Assembly: GCA_022695795.1 (NCBI GenBank) | Contig: MU404131.1 | Location: forward strand, 124,001 to 188,000 | Direction: 5' to 3' | DNA length: 64,000 bases | Source of the DNA: Biscogniauxia marginata | Lineage: Eukaryota; Ascomycota; Sordariomycetes; Xylariales; Xylariaceae | Shown here: positions 48,638-60,254 of the stretch, one piece after another | Position numbering within the stretch: the stretch's first letter is position 1 | Layout: every line of letters begins with the position of its first letter | The notes under the pieces: model-generated | Seen by the model: the letters and a program-made list of their open reading frames with translations, nothing else | What the model was told of the DNA's origin: nothing | Databases searched by the model: none | Program-made: the position numbers and the translations under genes

Positions 48638-49052
48638 CAAGCGAGTGGGCCATTTAATTTTCTATATAAAATCGACTTCTTTTTTTAAAAATTTATAACT
48701 TTACGCGTAAAAATCATAAAAATCTCGGACCTTTTTTATTAATTATATAATTAAAAGGTTTAATTAAAAGTAAAATCAAAAAAATAGAAAAAAATATATA
48801 TAAAGAAATACGTAAAAAGGTTTATATGTTTTGTTTTAATTTTAGTTTTTACGCGTTTTCTTTTTATGTCTTTTAATATTTATTTTTTCGATTTTATTTT
48901 TAGTTAAACTTTATAATTATATAACTAATAAAAAAGGTTTAAGATTTTTACGATTTTTACGCATAAGGTTATGAATTTTTAAAAAAGTTGATTTTATATA
49001 GAAAATTAAGTGGTTTACTCGTTTATATAACTTGCTCGCTTATAAGACACGT
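48638..49052. mobile_element. MITE copy C, main portion
   Basis: Continues the terminus at 37644-37670. It runs from CAAGCGAGTGGGCCATTTAA to CTTGCTCGCTTATAAGACAC followed by GT and TA. Arms are inverted copies of those of MITE B. Each terminus has two ~17-bp subrepeats (ATAAGCGAGCAAGTTAT type). Joined across the retroelement it measures about 442 bp. Confidence 0.72.
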
Positions 49053-49554
49053 TATAATTTAAATAATTTTAACTTTTTTAAAAAAATTTTATTAAATTTA
49101 TGATAATTATTTACGTTATTTTATATTTATTATTATTATATTAATTTTAATAATTATTTTAATTATAAATTTTATTTTATTTTAATTATATATATATATA
49201 TATATATTTAAATATTATATTTAATAATTATATTATATATTAATTTATCTTATTTTTAATATATATTTAAGGTTTCGTAAAAAGCTTTTTAATTATCGAT
49301 TTATTTATTTAAGTGCGTTTAAAAAGGTTTTTATTATTATATAAAATTAAAAACTTAGTTTTATTTAACGCGCTTTATATTACGATTATATAATAAAATA
49401 ATTATTATTTTAATAACGTAATAAAAACGAGAAAAAAATTATTTAAATTTAATATATTAATTAATCGCGTAAATATATTTTTAAATCGTTATTATAATAT
49501 AATATAAAAGATATTATAAATTTTTAATAATTTATAAAAATTAATATTTAAATA
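49053..49554. other. AT-rich DNA, nothing recognised
   Basis: Extremely AT-rich, with a (TA)n run near 49180-49208. No repeat ends matching the families above. Confidence 0.5.
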
Positions 49555-51628
49555 ATGTATCTTATAAGTAAGTAAGCTAGTTTTTATAACTTTCATAGTT
49601 TTAATTATTAAAAAATATTTACATGGCATTAAAATTAATTAATAATTATTATTATTTAAATCGTTTTTTTTAGTTTTACGTTTTAAAAATTAAATACTTT
49701 TTTTATATTAAGTATTTAATTTTTTAACGCGTAATTTAAATTAATTAGTTTATAAATAATATATTTATTATTATTATTAAAACGCGTAAAATTATATTTA
49801 TATGTTTTTTAAAATAAAAAAATTAAAATTTATTTATTTATTTATTTTAAAACTTAATAATATTAATAAAAACTTAAATAATTTATATGGTTAAATATAA
49901 ATAGTATTATTTAAAAATAAGTTATTATAAATTAATAATATTTTATAATATTTTTTATATAATATTATAAAAACGAAATAATAATATATTTATATGATTA
50001 ATTATAAAATTAAATATTTAAAAACTTACGTTTTATAAAAAGATAATAATCGTTCGACGTATTATTAATTTAAATAATTAATTATTTTTTTGTTTAAGTT
50101 ACGTTATTATAATAATAAACATTTTATTATATAAACGCGACGCAAAGCGTGTTAAAAAAAACTAAATCTTTAATTTCGTGTAATAATAAAAATCATTATA
50201 AACGCGTTTAAATAAATAAACAATTAATTAAAAAGCTTTATATAAAAATTTAAATATATATTAAAAATGGTTTAAATTAATACGTAAAACGGTTATAAAG
50301 TATAAAATTTTAAAAGAAAATATATATAATTTTAATAAATATAAAACGATATAAATAACTTTAATAAGTTTAATAAAAAATAAAAAATAAGTTATAATTA
50401 TTTAAATTAATAATATTAATAATTTTATTATATTATTATTTATTATATTAATTAAAAAAAGTATTTAATTTTATAATATCGTAATAACTTATTATTATTA
50501 AAAATAAAAATAAAATAATAATTAATAATTAAATAATAAATAAACTTAATATAAAATTTATAAAGCATTTCGATTTTTATATTAAAAATTAAATACGAGG
50601 TTTTAAATGTTTATTAATTTTATAAAATTTAAAAAATGTTATAAAAAACTTAATATTATTATATTTTATATATTTAATTATTCGTTATATAAGTTATAAC
50701 TTTATAATTTTATATGTTTTAATATTTTTAAAAAGGTATATAATAATTATTTAATAAAACTTAATAAAACGTTATTATTATTACGTTATAAAGAAAAATT
50801 CGTTATTATAATAATAATTTCGAATATATAAATTAAGTTTCGCGTAATTAAATTAATTTTTTTTAATTTTAAAAAGATATTATTATATTATTTTTTATAT
50901 AAAAAACGCGTATACTTTTTTTAATCTTAATATAAATTAAGTATTTTAAAAAGTTAAAATATTTATAATAACTTATAAACTATTATTATAAATAAAATTA
51001 AAAAAATATTAAAGAAGTTTTTTTATAAATATTATAAATATTTATAATTAATTTATAAAACCTATTTTATTATTAATATATAAAGTGGTTTTATTATAAA
51101 ATAAATTACATTTTTAATAAGTAACGTAAAACTAAAAATAAATAATTATAAATAAGAAAAACACTTAATATAAAAAATATTATAATTAATAAAAAAAGAT
51201 GTCTCGAAAAAAAGTAATAATTAAATAAAAAATAATATAATATATATAATTAAACTAGTTATAATATACGTATTTATATAACGAATAAAAATACGTTTAA
51301 TAATATAATAAATAAAAATATAATTAATAATATTTGTATAATAAATAAAGAAGTATTTAGTAATTTAAATTTTAAGGAGTTATAATTAATTTTATTTATT
51401 ATTAATTCTTTATTTTAATTTTAAAGGGTTTTAACTCGAAAAATATAATAAATTAATTAACTTAAATTACATGTTAAAAAACTAAATACTTAATATAAAA
51501 AAGGTATTTAGTTTTTAAAACGTAAAACTAAAAAAGACGATTTAAATAATAGTAATTATTAATTAATTTTAATATTACGTAAATGTTTTTTAATAGTTAA
51601 AATTACGAAAGTTATAAAAATTAATTTA

Positions 51629-51727
51629 NNNNNNNNNNNNNNNNNNNNNNNNNNNNNNNNNNNNNNNNNNNNNNNNNNNNNNNNNNNNNNNNNNNNNNNN
51701 NNNNNNNNNNNNNNNNNNNNNNNNNNN
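51629..51727. other. Assembly gap (99 N)
   Basis: A run of N of about 100 bases, probably a placeholder rather than a measured length, lying directly before the 17-bp tandem array. Confidence 0.97.
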
Positions 51728-51848
51728 ACTCGTTTATATGGCTTACTCGTTTATATGGCTTACTCGTTTATATGGCTTACTCGTTTATATGGCTTACTCG
51801 TTTATATGGCTTACTCGTTTATATGGCTTACTCGTTTATAAAACACGT
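51728..51848. repeat. 17-bp tandem array (about 7 units) at transposon terminus
   Basis: Perfect repeats of ACTCGTTTATATGGCTT, ending ACTCGTTTATAAAACACGT next to TA. The unit equals the terminal subrepeat seen once or twice at the ends of the Fot1-like elements and MITEs, so the array is a local expansion of a transposon end. It is interrupted on its left by the gap. Confidence 0.9.
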
Positions 51849-51850
51849 TA

Positions 51851-52066
51851 ACGTTATTTAAAAATAATAATAAATATATTAATTTTTAATTAAATAATAT
51901 AAATTACGCTTTAAAAAACTAAATATTTAATATAAAAAAGTATTTAGTTTTTAAAGTATAAAACTAAATAAAACAGTTTAAATAATAATAATTATTAATT
52001 AATTTCGATATAACATATATAATTTTATTTACAAGCTTATTTAGTTTATTTGCTTATATAATATGT
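51851..52066. repeat. Right terminal arm of another Fot1-like copy
   Basis: Contains the hairpin arm (AAAAAACTAAATATTTAATA ... GTATTTAGTTTTT) and ends GCTTATATAATATGT next to TA (52067-52068). Followed at about 52100-52150 by a (TATTTT)n-like simple repeat. Confidence 0.5.
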
Positions 52067-52229
52067 TATTAATATATTTTATATATTATAATTATAAAAG
52101 TTTTATTTTTATATTTTTATATTTTTGTATTTTTGTATTTTTATATTTTTATATTTATATTTTAATAATAATTATAGTTATATATTATTTAATATTAAAA
52201 TAAAAATATAATAATAAAGTAATATATAT

Positions 52230-52669
52230 TATGACGAACCTCCTTATATATTCCTAGTCAGCTGACTTTACAGGTAAGTACGTACTAGGTTTTCTTGATT
52301 TAAAGGTAATAGTGAATTAAGATTAATTTAAGTGATTCATAATGTTTTATTCGTTAGAGAGATTTCAAGGTACTCTCACTATAGTATCAAGGAGTGACTA
52401 TAGTCTTAAATTAATAACTAAAGAACTAGAATGAATAACTAGATACAAAGGAAATTCCATCCTTTTTATATTCATTCTCCCTTGTATACGTTCTTTCCGT
52501 TTGGTATGTTGGATACCTAAAAGAATTAGACTTAATCAGATGAATACTTCTGATTAGGTTACGTGATGTTGCATCACATTACAAAGGAGAGGACCACTGG
52601 ATCATTTAGTCTTGGTCCGTGCCCGAATACCCCTGTCAGAAATTCTTCCAACACAGTTGGCTCGTAACA
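52230..52669 (-). repeat. Solo LTR of the Ty3/gypsy family (440 bp)
   Basis: TATGACGAACC (TGTGACGAACC with one transition) to CTCGTAACA, flanked by a perfect TATAT duplication (52225-52229 and 52670-52674). No internal sequence remains, so LTR-LTR recombination removed the element. It carries a fourth U3 type (with CTTCTGATTAGGTTACGTGA) and is little mutated. Confidence 0.9.
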
Positions 52670-52674
52670 TATAT

Positions 52675-53388
52675 AATAATTTAATAACGCGGTTATTATT
52701 ATTTAAATAATTATAATAATATAACTACATAATTTATAAACTTTTTAAATTTATAATTAAATATTTTTATTAAAAGTTTTTTTTAAACTTCGATTATAAA
52801 ATTAAATAAAACTTTATTTTCTTTAAAAAAATGTAAAGGATATTAAAATATTACGAATTAAATAAATTTAAATTATAATATAATAATTAATAACGTTGTT
52901 TTTATAATATAAAAATAAATATTTAAAGTTTTAAATTAATATATATAATTCACGGATTTTCCTAAGTTTATAACTATTAAAGTTAAAAAATAATTAATTT
53001 TATATAAAATTTTAATTAATTGTAAAAGATTTATATCGTGTGAACCATGAATAAATCTTGATGATATTGCACCGCGTTTAAAAACCAAACGACGAACAAG
53101 TCCGCGAAGTTCTCACTAAAGATAGGGGCTAGATGGAATATTGATGAGTGATCACATAGTTGTTCGCTAGTTACGGTAAATTATAATAGCGATCATTTAA
53201 CATTAATCTATCTCTTCAGGCCAGGCCGAGCCGAGAGTAAAGAACAACAATCTTGAAGGAATGGCTTGTATTAGTGAGTAGAGCACTCTACTAATTCGCA
53301 GCAGAAAGTAAAGGAAACGAATTCGCATCTCTAACTATTGACGAAGAAAAAGGAAAAGAAAAAGAAAACTACTGATACTAAGGCACCC
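52675..53388. other. AT-rich edge and intergenic
   Basis: AT-rich until about 53030, then normal composition. No gene recognised. 53331-53519 is only the antisense shadow of the neighbouring decayed gene plus a purine run. Confidence 0.5.
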
Positions 53389-54486
53389 CTAGGCGTATAA
53401 TATGTCTGCACGTTCTTGTTCTGCGGGAGCTCGCAATGCGACATAATCCTCCGCGGCAGCGTCTCCCCTCTCTCCCACTTCTCTCGGGCTCCCTCTGGCA
53501 TAAAAGCTACGGCCAGCAACGAACGTCTCCACCGTCAAGCCGGCGTCCGAGCCAGACGAATGGCACACATCCCGTCCCTCTCGATCGAAATGATCGATCC
53601 CTAGCCAGTCCAAGACCTTTCCCATACCGGCGCGAGGAGACGACTGCGTCCCCAAGACTCGCTCCGTAATCGCCGTCCAGACTTGAAGATCTATCATTGA
53701 CTAGCACTTCTCCCGCCAGTGGCGCTCCAACACCCTGTCATTCTCCACCTCTAAGTGGTAATCCCACACGACCCGAACGATCTTACGCTTGGCCTTCACG
53801 GCCGCCCCCACCGCCGTGAGGTTTTTCGTGCTAAGGCTTCCCCAAATCCCGTTGAGATGCCGCACCAGGTTTCTCTCCTCGGTCCGGTCGGACAGCCGAA
53901 AGTGAAATAGCTTAGGAGTTATCTTCTCCTGCCAGCTCCATCTCTCCGGAAGCTTCTCTCGCCTGCGCGGCCCGAAACAGTCCTTCCTCTCTTCCACTAA
54001 GATGTTTACCGTCTTGACGAAGCATTTAATCCAGTTGCAACTAAAAGGGCCGAGGGCCATCTTCGGATACGACCCTTTGCGACCGTTTCTGTCGTGTATG
54101 TCGCGAAGATCGAGCCAAGACAAACCGACCGACATCACCCGGCGTCTCTTAGTGACCTCTATCATCTTCGTCCGCCCTTGGGCATCTGGTGTTCGCACGT
54201 TTCACTTCGTCGGGTGCGGATCTCCTTCGTGCTCTTCACAAAGGATGATCGGGAGGTCCTCTCACCGAACGTTAAACGGGAACCACGTGCTCAGCTCGTC
54301 GTCGGTAAAAGAACCGTGTGGCCGATTAATAATTCCCAGGACCCTGCTGATGTCCTCTTTGCTATTATAACCGTCTTGCCCGACATATCTTCGAGGCTAG
54401 TAGTCGTCTCCGGGCTTTAACGAGAAGACCGAATCGTCGACAGGGTCCTCCTTGCTCGACTCCTCATTCCACGCGAATCGGTTCAT
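53389..54486 (-). pseudogene. Unrecognised gene with four internal stops
   Basis: A single frame of 366 codons runs from ATG 54486 to TAG 53389, interrupted only by TAG 54397-54399, TGA 54262-54264, TGA 54202-54204 and TAG 53701-53703. All four are one transition away from Gln, Arg or Trp, with no indels. The protein is hydrophilic, with segments such as WFPFNV, RRVMSVGLSWLDLRD and VWDYHLEVENDRVLERHW, and no signal peptide or membrane helix. I do not recognise the family. It lies 350 bp from the AT-rich block, and transition-only damage suggests RIP leaking into flanking DNA. Confidence 0.65.
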
Positions 54487-55780
54487 GATGTATGAAGGGG
54501 AGAGACGATTATCTGTAATGCAAAGTTGGCATGGGAGTTGACGAATAGTTACGGTTTATCCAAGAGCGATATGATCAAATGAATAAAACTTGTCAAATCA
54601 TCAAAACTTACCCAACAAGTTTGCTGAGATGAGACGAAGATATGAGGATAGGATCAAGTGTGTTGGTTCAAGGTGAGTTTAGATAGGAGGGCGAAGCCCG
54701 TCCTATATATGCAGATACAGGTGACAAGGGTCGTATAGCCCCATATTTCAACAAAGTTCACCGTTTAGTTCAAGCAACCTTGAAGAAAAGAAAAGAAAGA
54801 AAGGGGGGAAGGGCACCGGAGGAGAGACTGTATCTATAGGTCTAGAAAAAGATCGATTTTTTCCCCTTGAATAGCCGGCGAGACTAACCGTGAGACTTCA
54901 TGAAAAAGAAGAAGAAGAGAGAAAACCTGAAGCTGGATCTTGAGTGAGAACGGGTAAATATAGCGAGGAAAAAGTTGCACAGCCCATTATTTCAACTCAC
55001 CATTACTTGCTGCCTACGAAATTCGTCCGTCTGTCCCAACCAAAATGGGATAGCCGACGAGTCATTACAACTCATCATACTACGCAGTAGGTGTCATTGG
55101 GCTACTCTAAGTAAAAACAGATGGTTCGCGTCAGACCTAAGCTACAACTCATTATGAAGTCTTGATGCCGTTGTCTTTGACCACATTGCTAATCATCCCG
55201 AGTTGCTAAAAGGGGCAGCATAAAGTCAGCATGAGTTGTGAATAAGGCAACTTGATCGGTGATGCCAGCTACCGATAATGGAACTACGGGAAAGTAGAGC
55301 TATACACATAAAAATCATAAAGCTACCTAATACAAGGCTGGCGATGATCCTTGGCAAGTCACACGAGGCATGTCCGTGCAACTTAGCTTGTCCACTCGCA
55401 ATGGTACCTAGGTAGATAGTTGTGGTACGGATGAAAAACTCGTTAGACATTAGTAATCGAGGTTAATAATCTACCCCTATTTTCAATCTTGGGCATATAG
55501 GTTTGCCGAGAAATTGACGATGACTACTACCAGCATTGAGAAAACCGAATTGGTGACATCGAATAGGTAAAGTACATGTTTGAACCGTAGAAGCCTAGAT
55601 CGAGCACATCGAAACCTTGTTAACGAGCAATATCATCTCTGCGGTACGATACCTCGTCGCACAAAGACCCTACTACTACACCACATCGGTACATCGAAAG
55701 CTCCGTTACGGAAGAGACCTTCGAACTTGGACTTCCAATAGCCACGGCATGTTTAAAGGACGCTCGATGGCCAGGACATG
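54487..55780. other. Intergenic, no gene seen
   Basis: Normal composition. Small frames at 54975-55450 lack features. The 5' part of the multicopper oxidase should lie at about 55000-55780, but only possible traces just before 55781 are seen. Confidence 0.45.
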
Positions 55781-56330
55781 ATGCCAGACTGGAGCGTGCC
55801 AACGTTGAAGCAGAGCCTCCTTGACATATCGGTGTTCTCAGAGTCGCAGGACGTTGATCCGCTAAACGAGAAGGAAGCATGGTATACTTCGTCATCGAGA
55901 ACGATATGAATGCACTGGGACTGACACACCCAATCCATCTTTATGGGCGTGACCTTTGGGTGCTAGCTTGGGAGGCAAACGCCAACTATACTGATTCCAT
56001 ATCGCTTCAGTTAACAACCCTCCCGCGACGAGATGTTGCTATGTTGCCTAAGAACGGGCATCTGGTGATCGGGTTCATCACGGATAACCCGGGTGTATGG
56101 CTAATGCATTGTCATGTATGTGTTAAAATCTGCCGCAAGCCTCTGTAATGACTGAGCTACACACATCATGCGCACTGCCTGTTTGGTAGATTGGCTGGCA
56201 CGCATCTCAGGGGTTTGGGCTGCAGGTTATCGAGCGTGAGGCAGACATCCCGCCTCTCTATGACGCTGATAGCCTTGATTCGACGTGTGTGAACTGGACA
56301 AAGTTTGCAGAGGAGATGCGAGTAATCTGA
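55781..56330 (+). pseudogene. Multicopper oxidase (laccase-like), C-terminal remnant
   Basis: 55781 onwards reads PDWSVPTLKQSLLD...NEKEAW, then shifts frame by one base at TGGTATAC (about 55880) into VYFVIENDMNALGLTHPIHLYGRD. An intron 56116-56189 (GTATGT...GGTAG) joins LMHCH to IGWHASQGFGLQVIEREAD, and the gene ends at TGA 56330. This is the Cu-oxidase_2 domain. The canonical HPxHLHGH ligand motif is HPIHLYGR here, so a type-3 copper histidine is lost, while HCHIGWH is intact. The N-terminal two thirds are missing. Frameshift, lost ligand and truncation make it non-functional. Confidence 0.8.
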
Positions 56331-56980
56331 GATGATTCAGGCATATAGTCTAACGCGTTTGTGCTGGAGGCAATCTGCGTGATCATTCCGGCCTAATTGC
56401 TGCAACTGCTAGCAACGTCTTCGGGATTCAGACGTTTGATTCAGGCAATCGGATGACTACCTAGTTATATACGGCTGACAGCAGGATAAGGTGTTTCATG
56501 AAATTTGAACAATTAATGGGAGGAAACAAAACCATGGTCTGGCTGATGTAACTTGGACTTAGTATTAATGTCTATAGATGTAGTGTAGATGAAGAATTAC
56601 AGGTAGGTACCTGGGAGCGCAGTGATTTGACTGCAGATAAACTTCCAAGCTACTAAGGTTATCTACCAGGTAGGTAGATACTGGTAGTGTACACTGTGTG
56701 GCTTATCGGTCTATAAGTCATCACGTGGCTCTGATTCGATGACTCAGCACAGTATCGAAGATTTCAGTAGGTACTGGAACGCCAAGCCATTTCCGTCTCC
56801 ATCCCCCCGGAATCTTTGTTGATTGCAACTAGTATCCATCCACTCTTCAGTTGAATTCTCTATACGGAATTGAATTTCCTGCCTTGCGAGTTCGTGTTGA
56901 ACTGCCCGTGTTATTAAGCCGCACTCACTTAATCTTCTGATCTTACGTCTACTTCTTCGCTGAGAAGGACTGTGCTGGGG
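56331..56980. other. Intergenic with TAGGTA motifs
   Basis: Contains GGTAGGTACC / CAGGTAGGTAG words near 56600-56680. Serves as promoter side of the zinc-finger gene. The minus-strand open frame at 56744-57067 is a shadow. Confidence 0.5.
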
Positions 56981-57889
56981 ATGAATACAACACAGTCTCA
57001 AGCTTCCGACGCGGTACGAGCTGAGCCCCTGCCTGCCCCCCAAGCCATAGCGGAAACTCACACTCATGCACCTTGCATATAGGAAAGTGACGCTCTTTCC
57101 AGCACATCGGGGGTATCAGATCCGGACAGATTAATAGAACAAATCTTGGGAAGACGTCTGCCCCATAATGAACGGACACAGGCAACATTTGCGCCACTTC
57201 AGGACCTGAGGCCGGTAACATACGACTGCGAGGAGGATGTTACCAGTAAATGGAGGTAAGTGGCCCCCTATTCGGAAGAGTCGCATTGAAGACAAGAGCT
57301 GGGTGTCCACTACTAACCGTATCGCAGCCGACGGGCGCATCATCATGTGCCTTGCGTCTGCCCGGAATGCGGGAAATCTCTCAGTAGGCTTGATTCGCTT
57401 TGGCGGCATAGAAAAAGTGTACATGGTGTACGTAGCCGGCACTATTGTGAAAGGCGCGAATGCGCAAAACATCCGGGGTTCAGTCTCTCGGACAATCTCA
57501 GGCGCCACATGAAAATCTCACATGGAATCGCTTTGGAGTCTTACGGAACCGAACCCTACCACCGTCCCAAACCCAGTAGTGATCAAAACAACTCAAGCAC
57601 GACGGAGACTAGACTAAGTACTACTGAATCGTTCCTATCGCAAGCTGATGCGTCGCTCTACTTAGCCAAAGGTACCAACGGCGATCTCACGTTACCAGGG
57701 ACTAGTGGGCCAGACGACCTAGAATATGTTGACCGACATGGATTAGTCCAGCGACTCAGAGCACAGATCGACGAGTGTCAGAAACTTCAACAGCAATGCA
57801 GGGTTCTTCGCCTGGAGAGAGACGAATACGTTGAGGCACTGGGAATATCCGAACAGCTGAGGGAAAAGCTCGAGAATGAGAAGCGCTGA
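56981..57889 (+). CDS. C2H2 zinc-finger protein with C-terminal coiled coil
   Basis: Three exons 56981-57013, 57083-57255 and 57328-57889 (phases 0 and 2) give 255 residues. Introns have GTACGA and GTAAGT donors, the second with a perfect TACTAAC branch site. An N-terminal Ser/Asp-rich region is followed by two fingers. The first, at residues 80-101, is CPEC-x12-H-x4-H (CPECGKSLSRLDSLWRHRKS). The second, at 109-134, is C-x4-C-x14-H-x4-H. A polar linker leads to a charged helix at about 205-255 (VQRLRAQIDECQKLQQQCR) that should form a coiled coil. It is likely a nuclear DNA-binding regulator or adaptor. Targets are unknown, and the short exon 1 is the least certain part. Confidence 0.75.
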
Positions 57890-60254
57890 TGCCGCGTGCT
57901 TCTCTGTCCCTACTTGTCGCCACATAGGGAAACAGTACATTGTGAAGGCTTCGGCGCATGTCGCGCAAATTCCATCCACCGTCATATGGTATTTATCTTG
58001 TAGGCTCGGGCTAGAGATCGGGAAGCCAGGCTACCCTTCGACACAATGCTTACGACTATGTGTGCTAGTTAGCCTTTTTGGCCCAGGCATGAACTATGAA
58101 AGTGGCCTCCTTCTAAGGTCCAGATGGCGCATTCAACTACGGTTCTCTGAGCGACATTGTGGACATGGACTAGCAAAAACGACTATTAACGAATCTCGTT
58201 ATCAATTGGCGATGTGGGAAAGGACGTAGTGCTGTGCCTATCAAAGACACGTGCAAACATCACTGAGCTGGATATGCACGAGATGATTCAAGTTGGCTTG
58301 TGGGCTCGCGTGACTTAGTGGTTGCAGGCAGGCGAAAGGTTTGACAGAGCGCAGAGGTTGATATCACATCAACCCTCCTTGCCTGTTATCGAAGGTCGGA
58401 TCGGCAGCTGAACGACTTACCAATTAGTCACGCGACAGTTTCGCCCGGAGAAAACCTCCATCGAAGCAACCAACTTGTCCCACGTTTTATAGATACACAG
58501 CGATGACGGAATATGTACTTACTTGAACCAAGTCCGTCAGCGCTTGATCCGGATTTGACGCCGAGAGGTCGAGGGTTTATACCCGATAAAATCCCTATTC
58601 AAGGATCCCACGTAGTTGTTGGTTCGATGCCGTAGGTAACTGGAGAGGAGATTCCCTGGCAGGTACATATGCAGGTGCGTGAAAGGGGGGTAAATGCACC
58701 TGGCGGGGATGCGGAGGTGGATGTCTATTACTTTACTACGTGGCGAGATTTACGGGGCCAGATTGGTGATACCTGGAGTGTTATATTCTTGGTGAGATAA
58801 AAGATTAGGCCTAGGCCAAACATATGTATGTAAAACAAAGTAATATAAGCACCAAATCCCACAAACTAACCCGAAGCCATCTTTGTCGTCATCGTGTGTA
58901 ACTGGCACGGAGGAGGAGCTTAGCTGGTCCTTACTATCCATTTGTAAGACAGCCAGTGGCTAAGGTTTAGGTAGGGTTATCAGATATCTGTGGGGAAGGC
59001 ACGTGTGGCTTAGCAAATTTAGCCTTAGTTCAGATTTCGCCATGACCCAGTTAGGCAATCAACCATCCTTCCTACAACCTCTTTTCTTTTGGTTTCGTTT
59101 CTGAAGCCAGCATATCCAGAAGCCGCGTGGAATGTAACTAGAACAGAAGTCAGTGTGCTCATATGACGTAAGGTATCTGCTTATACCCGTTCAAACATCT
59201 TAGGTTGTACTCGAGGATTAGTACGGACACAATGGCTTCTCCTTTGCTGTATTTTACCAACTCCCGTCCGTATACCTAACCTAGCTATTTGGAAGCATGC
59301 GATGATGCGTACCTAAGTAGGTACCTAACCCAGCAAGTTTAAATCCACTGTGGGCCGGGCCGGTAGTTTCTCCGAACTAGAGTAATTTTCTCCGCGTTTT
59401 GCGTTTTATAGCTTTCGGCTTAATTAACGACTTTTAAAACCCATTCCTTTTGTTGTTAGTTAGTAAGAGAACACCACCTACGCTACATACGGACGTACGT
59501 GGACCCAAATCTAACCTGGTGGCTTCTCCCTCAGTCCAGTCGGTCGGGTCTCGTGGGAAAGCTACCTCCTAGTGTAAGTACCTAGTGTACATAGCATCAA
59601 ACTTACCTAACCTACCGGCCTAGCCTGGCCTATCCCGAATCTGGTATATAGCTACCCCGCATCATTCGTTTAGTGAGGCCGGCTTACATCCTACGAACGA
59701 AGTGAAGTATTCCAATCTACATAAAGAGTCCGGACGGCTTAAGTATGTACCTAGGTAGGTAGGTACACCGGGGGATCTGCGTGATGAACGGTTCATGATG
59801 ACGATGTGTGATACAGGTTGTAGTAATCATCTCGTATTCCATCTATTTATTCACCCACATGCATTCCCGTTATCCCGTGTCCCATAGCAAACAAATAGCA
59901 TACCTGTAAGCCTTAGTCCGGGGGAAGATTAAACAAAATAGAATCAATTATAAAAACTATTGTACCTATTCAGCACAGGACGTAAGCCCACCCACTACTG
60001 TTGCATACATACACCATCTACTTAACAACGAGGAAACGAAAAATACGACAACTTACGTACTTATATTGTCTATAGCAACCAAAGTTGACATAATAAGAAC
60101 TATCTAACCACTTACTTTACCCGCCGCCCACCTTCCTAGTTTAGCTCACTTGTAAGACCACTCTACATACTTCCTACCGTCCGCCGCGCATGAACTCCCC
60201 AACTTTACCTTGTCTTGGTATCTCACTCTATACCTTCTTCTTAGCCTCACGAGT
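57890..60254. other. Intergenic, no gene seen
   Basis: 2.4 kb of normal composition. Frames at 57876-58229 and 58750-58941 have no recognisable features. TAGGTA/TACCTA clusters occur at about 59300-59345 and 59740-59770. The last few hundred bases hold CT-rich stretches typical of fungal promoters and probably drive the HAD gene. Confidence 0.5.

Larger units (their letters stand above)
49555..51848 (+). mobile_element. Fot1/pogo-like DNA transposon, copy 2 (contains assembly gap)
   Basis: Collinear with copy 1 (20752-23147) and bounded by TA at 49553-49554 and 51849-51850. It lacks MITE A: the insertion point is the intact CGAATATATAAATT at 50821-50834. The transposase region near 50140-50340 is further decayed and shortened (AACGGTTATAAAGTATAAAA then NIYNFNK). 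Its right terminus has an expanded 17-bp array and the run of Ns. Confidence 0.7.
36061..53040. other. AT-rich, RIP-mutated transposon block 2
   Basis: Seventeen kilobases of very AT-rich DNA containing a split MITE, a nested pair of Ty3/gypsy elements, a second Fot1-like copy, an assembly gap and a solo LTR. Short stretches with higher G+C (for example 48480-48635 and 52460-52665) are the least mutated LTR parts. No intact host gene was found. Confidence 0.85.

Noticed and set aside
51728..51848. CRISPR-like array
   Set aside because: The 17-bp units are directly tandem with no spacers and match transposon termini. The genome is eukaryotic.
57131..57508. 125-codon minus-strand frame opposite the zinc-finger gene
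   Set aside because: Antisense shadow. The plus strand has C2H2 motifs and consensus introns.
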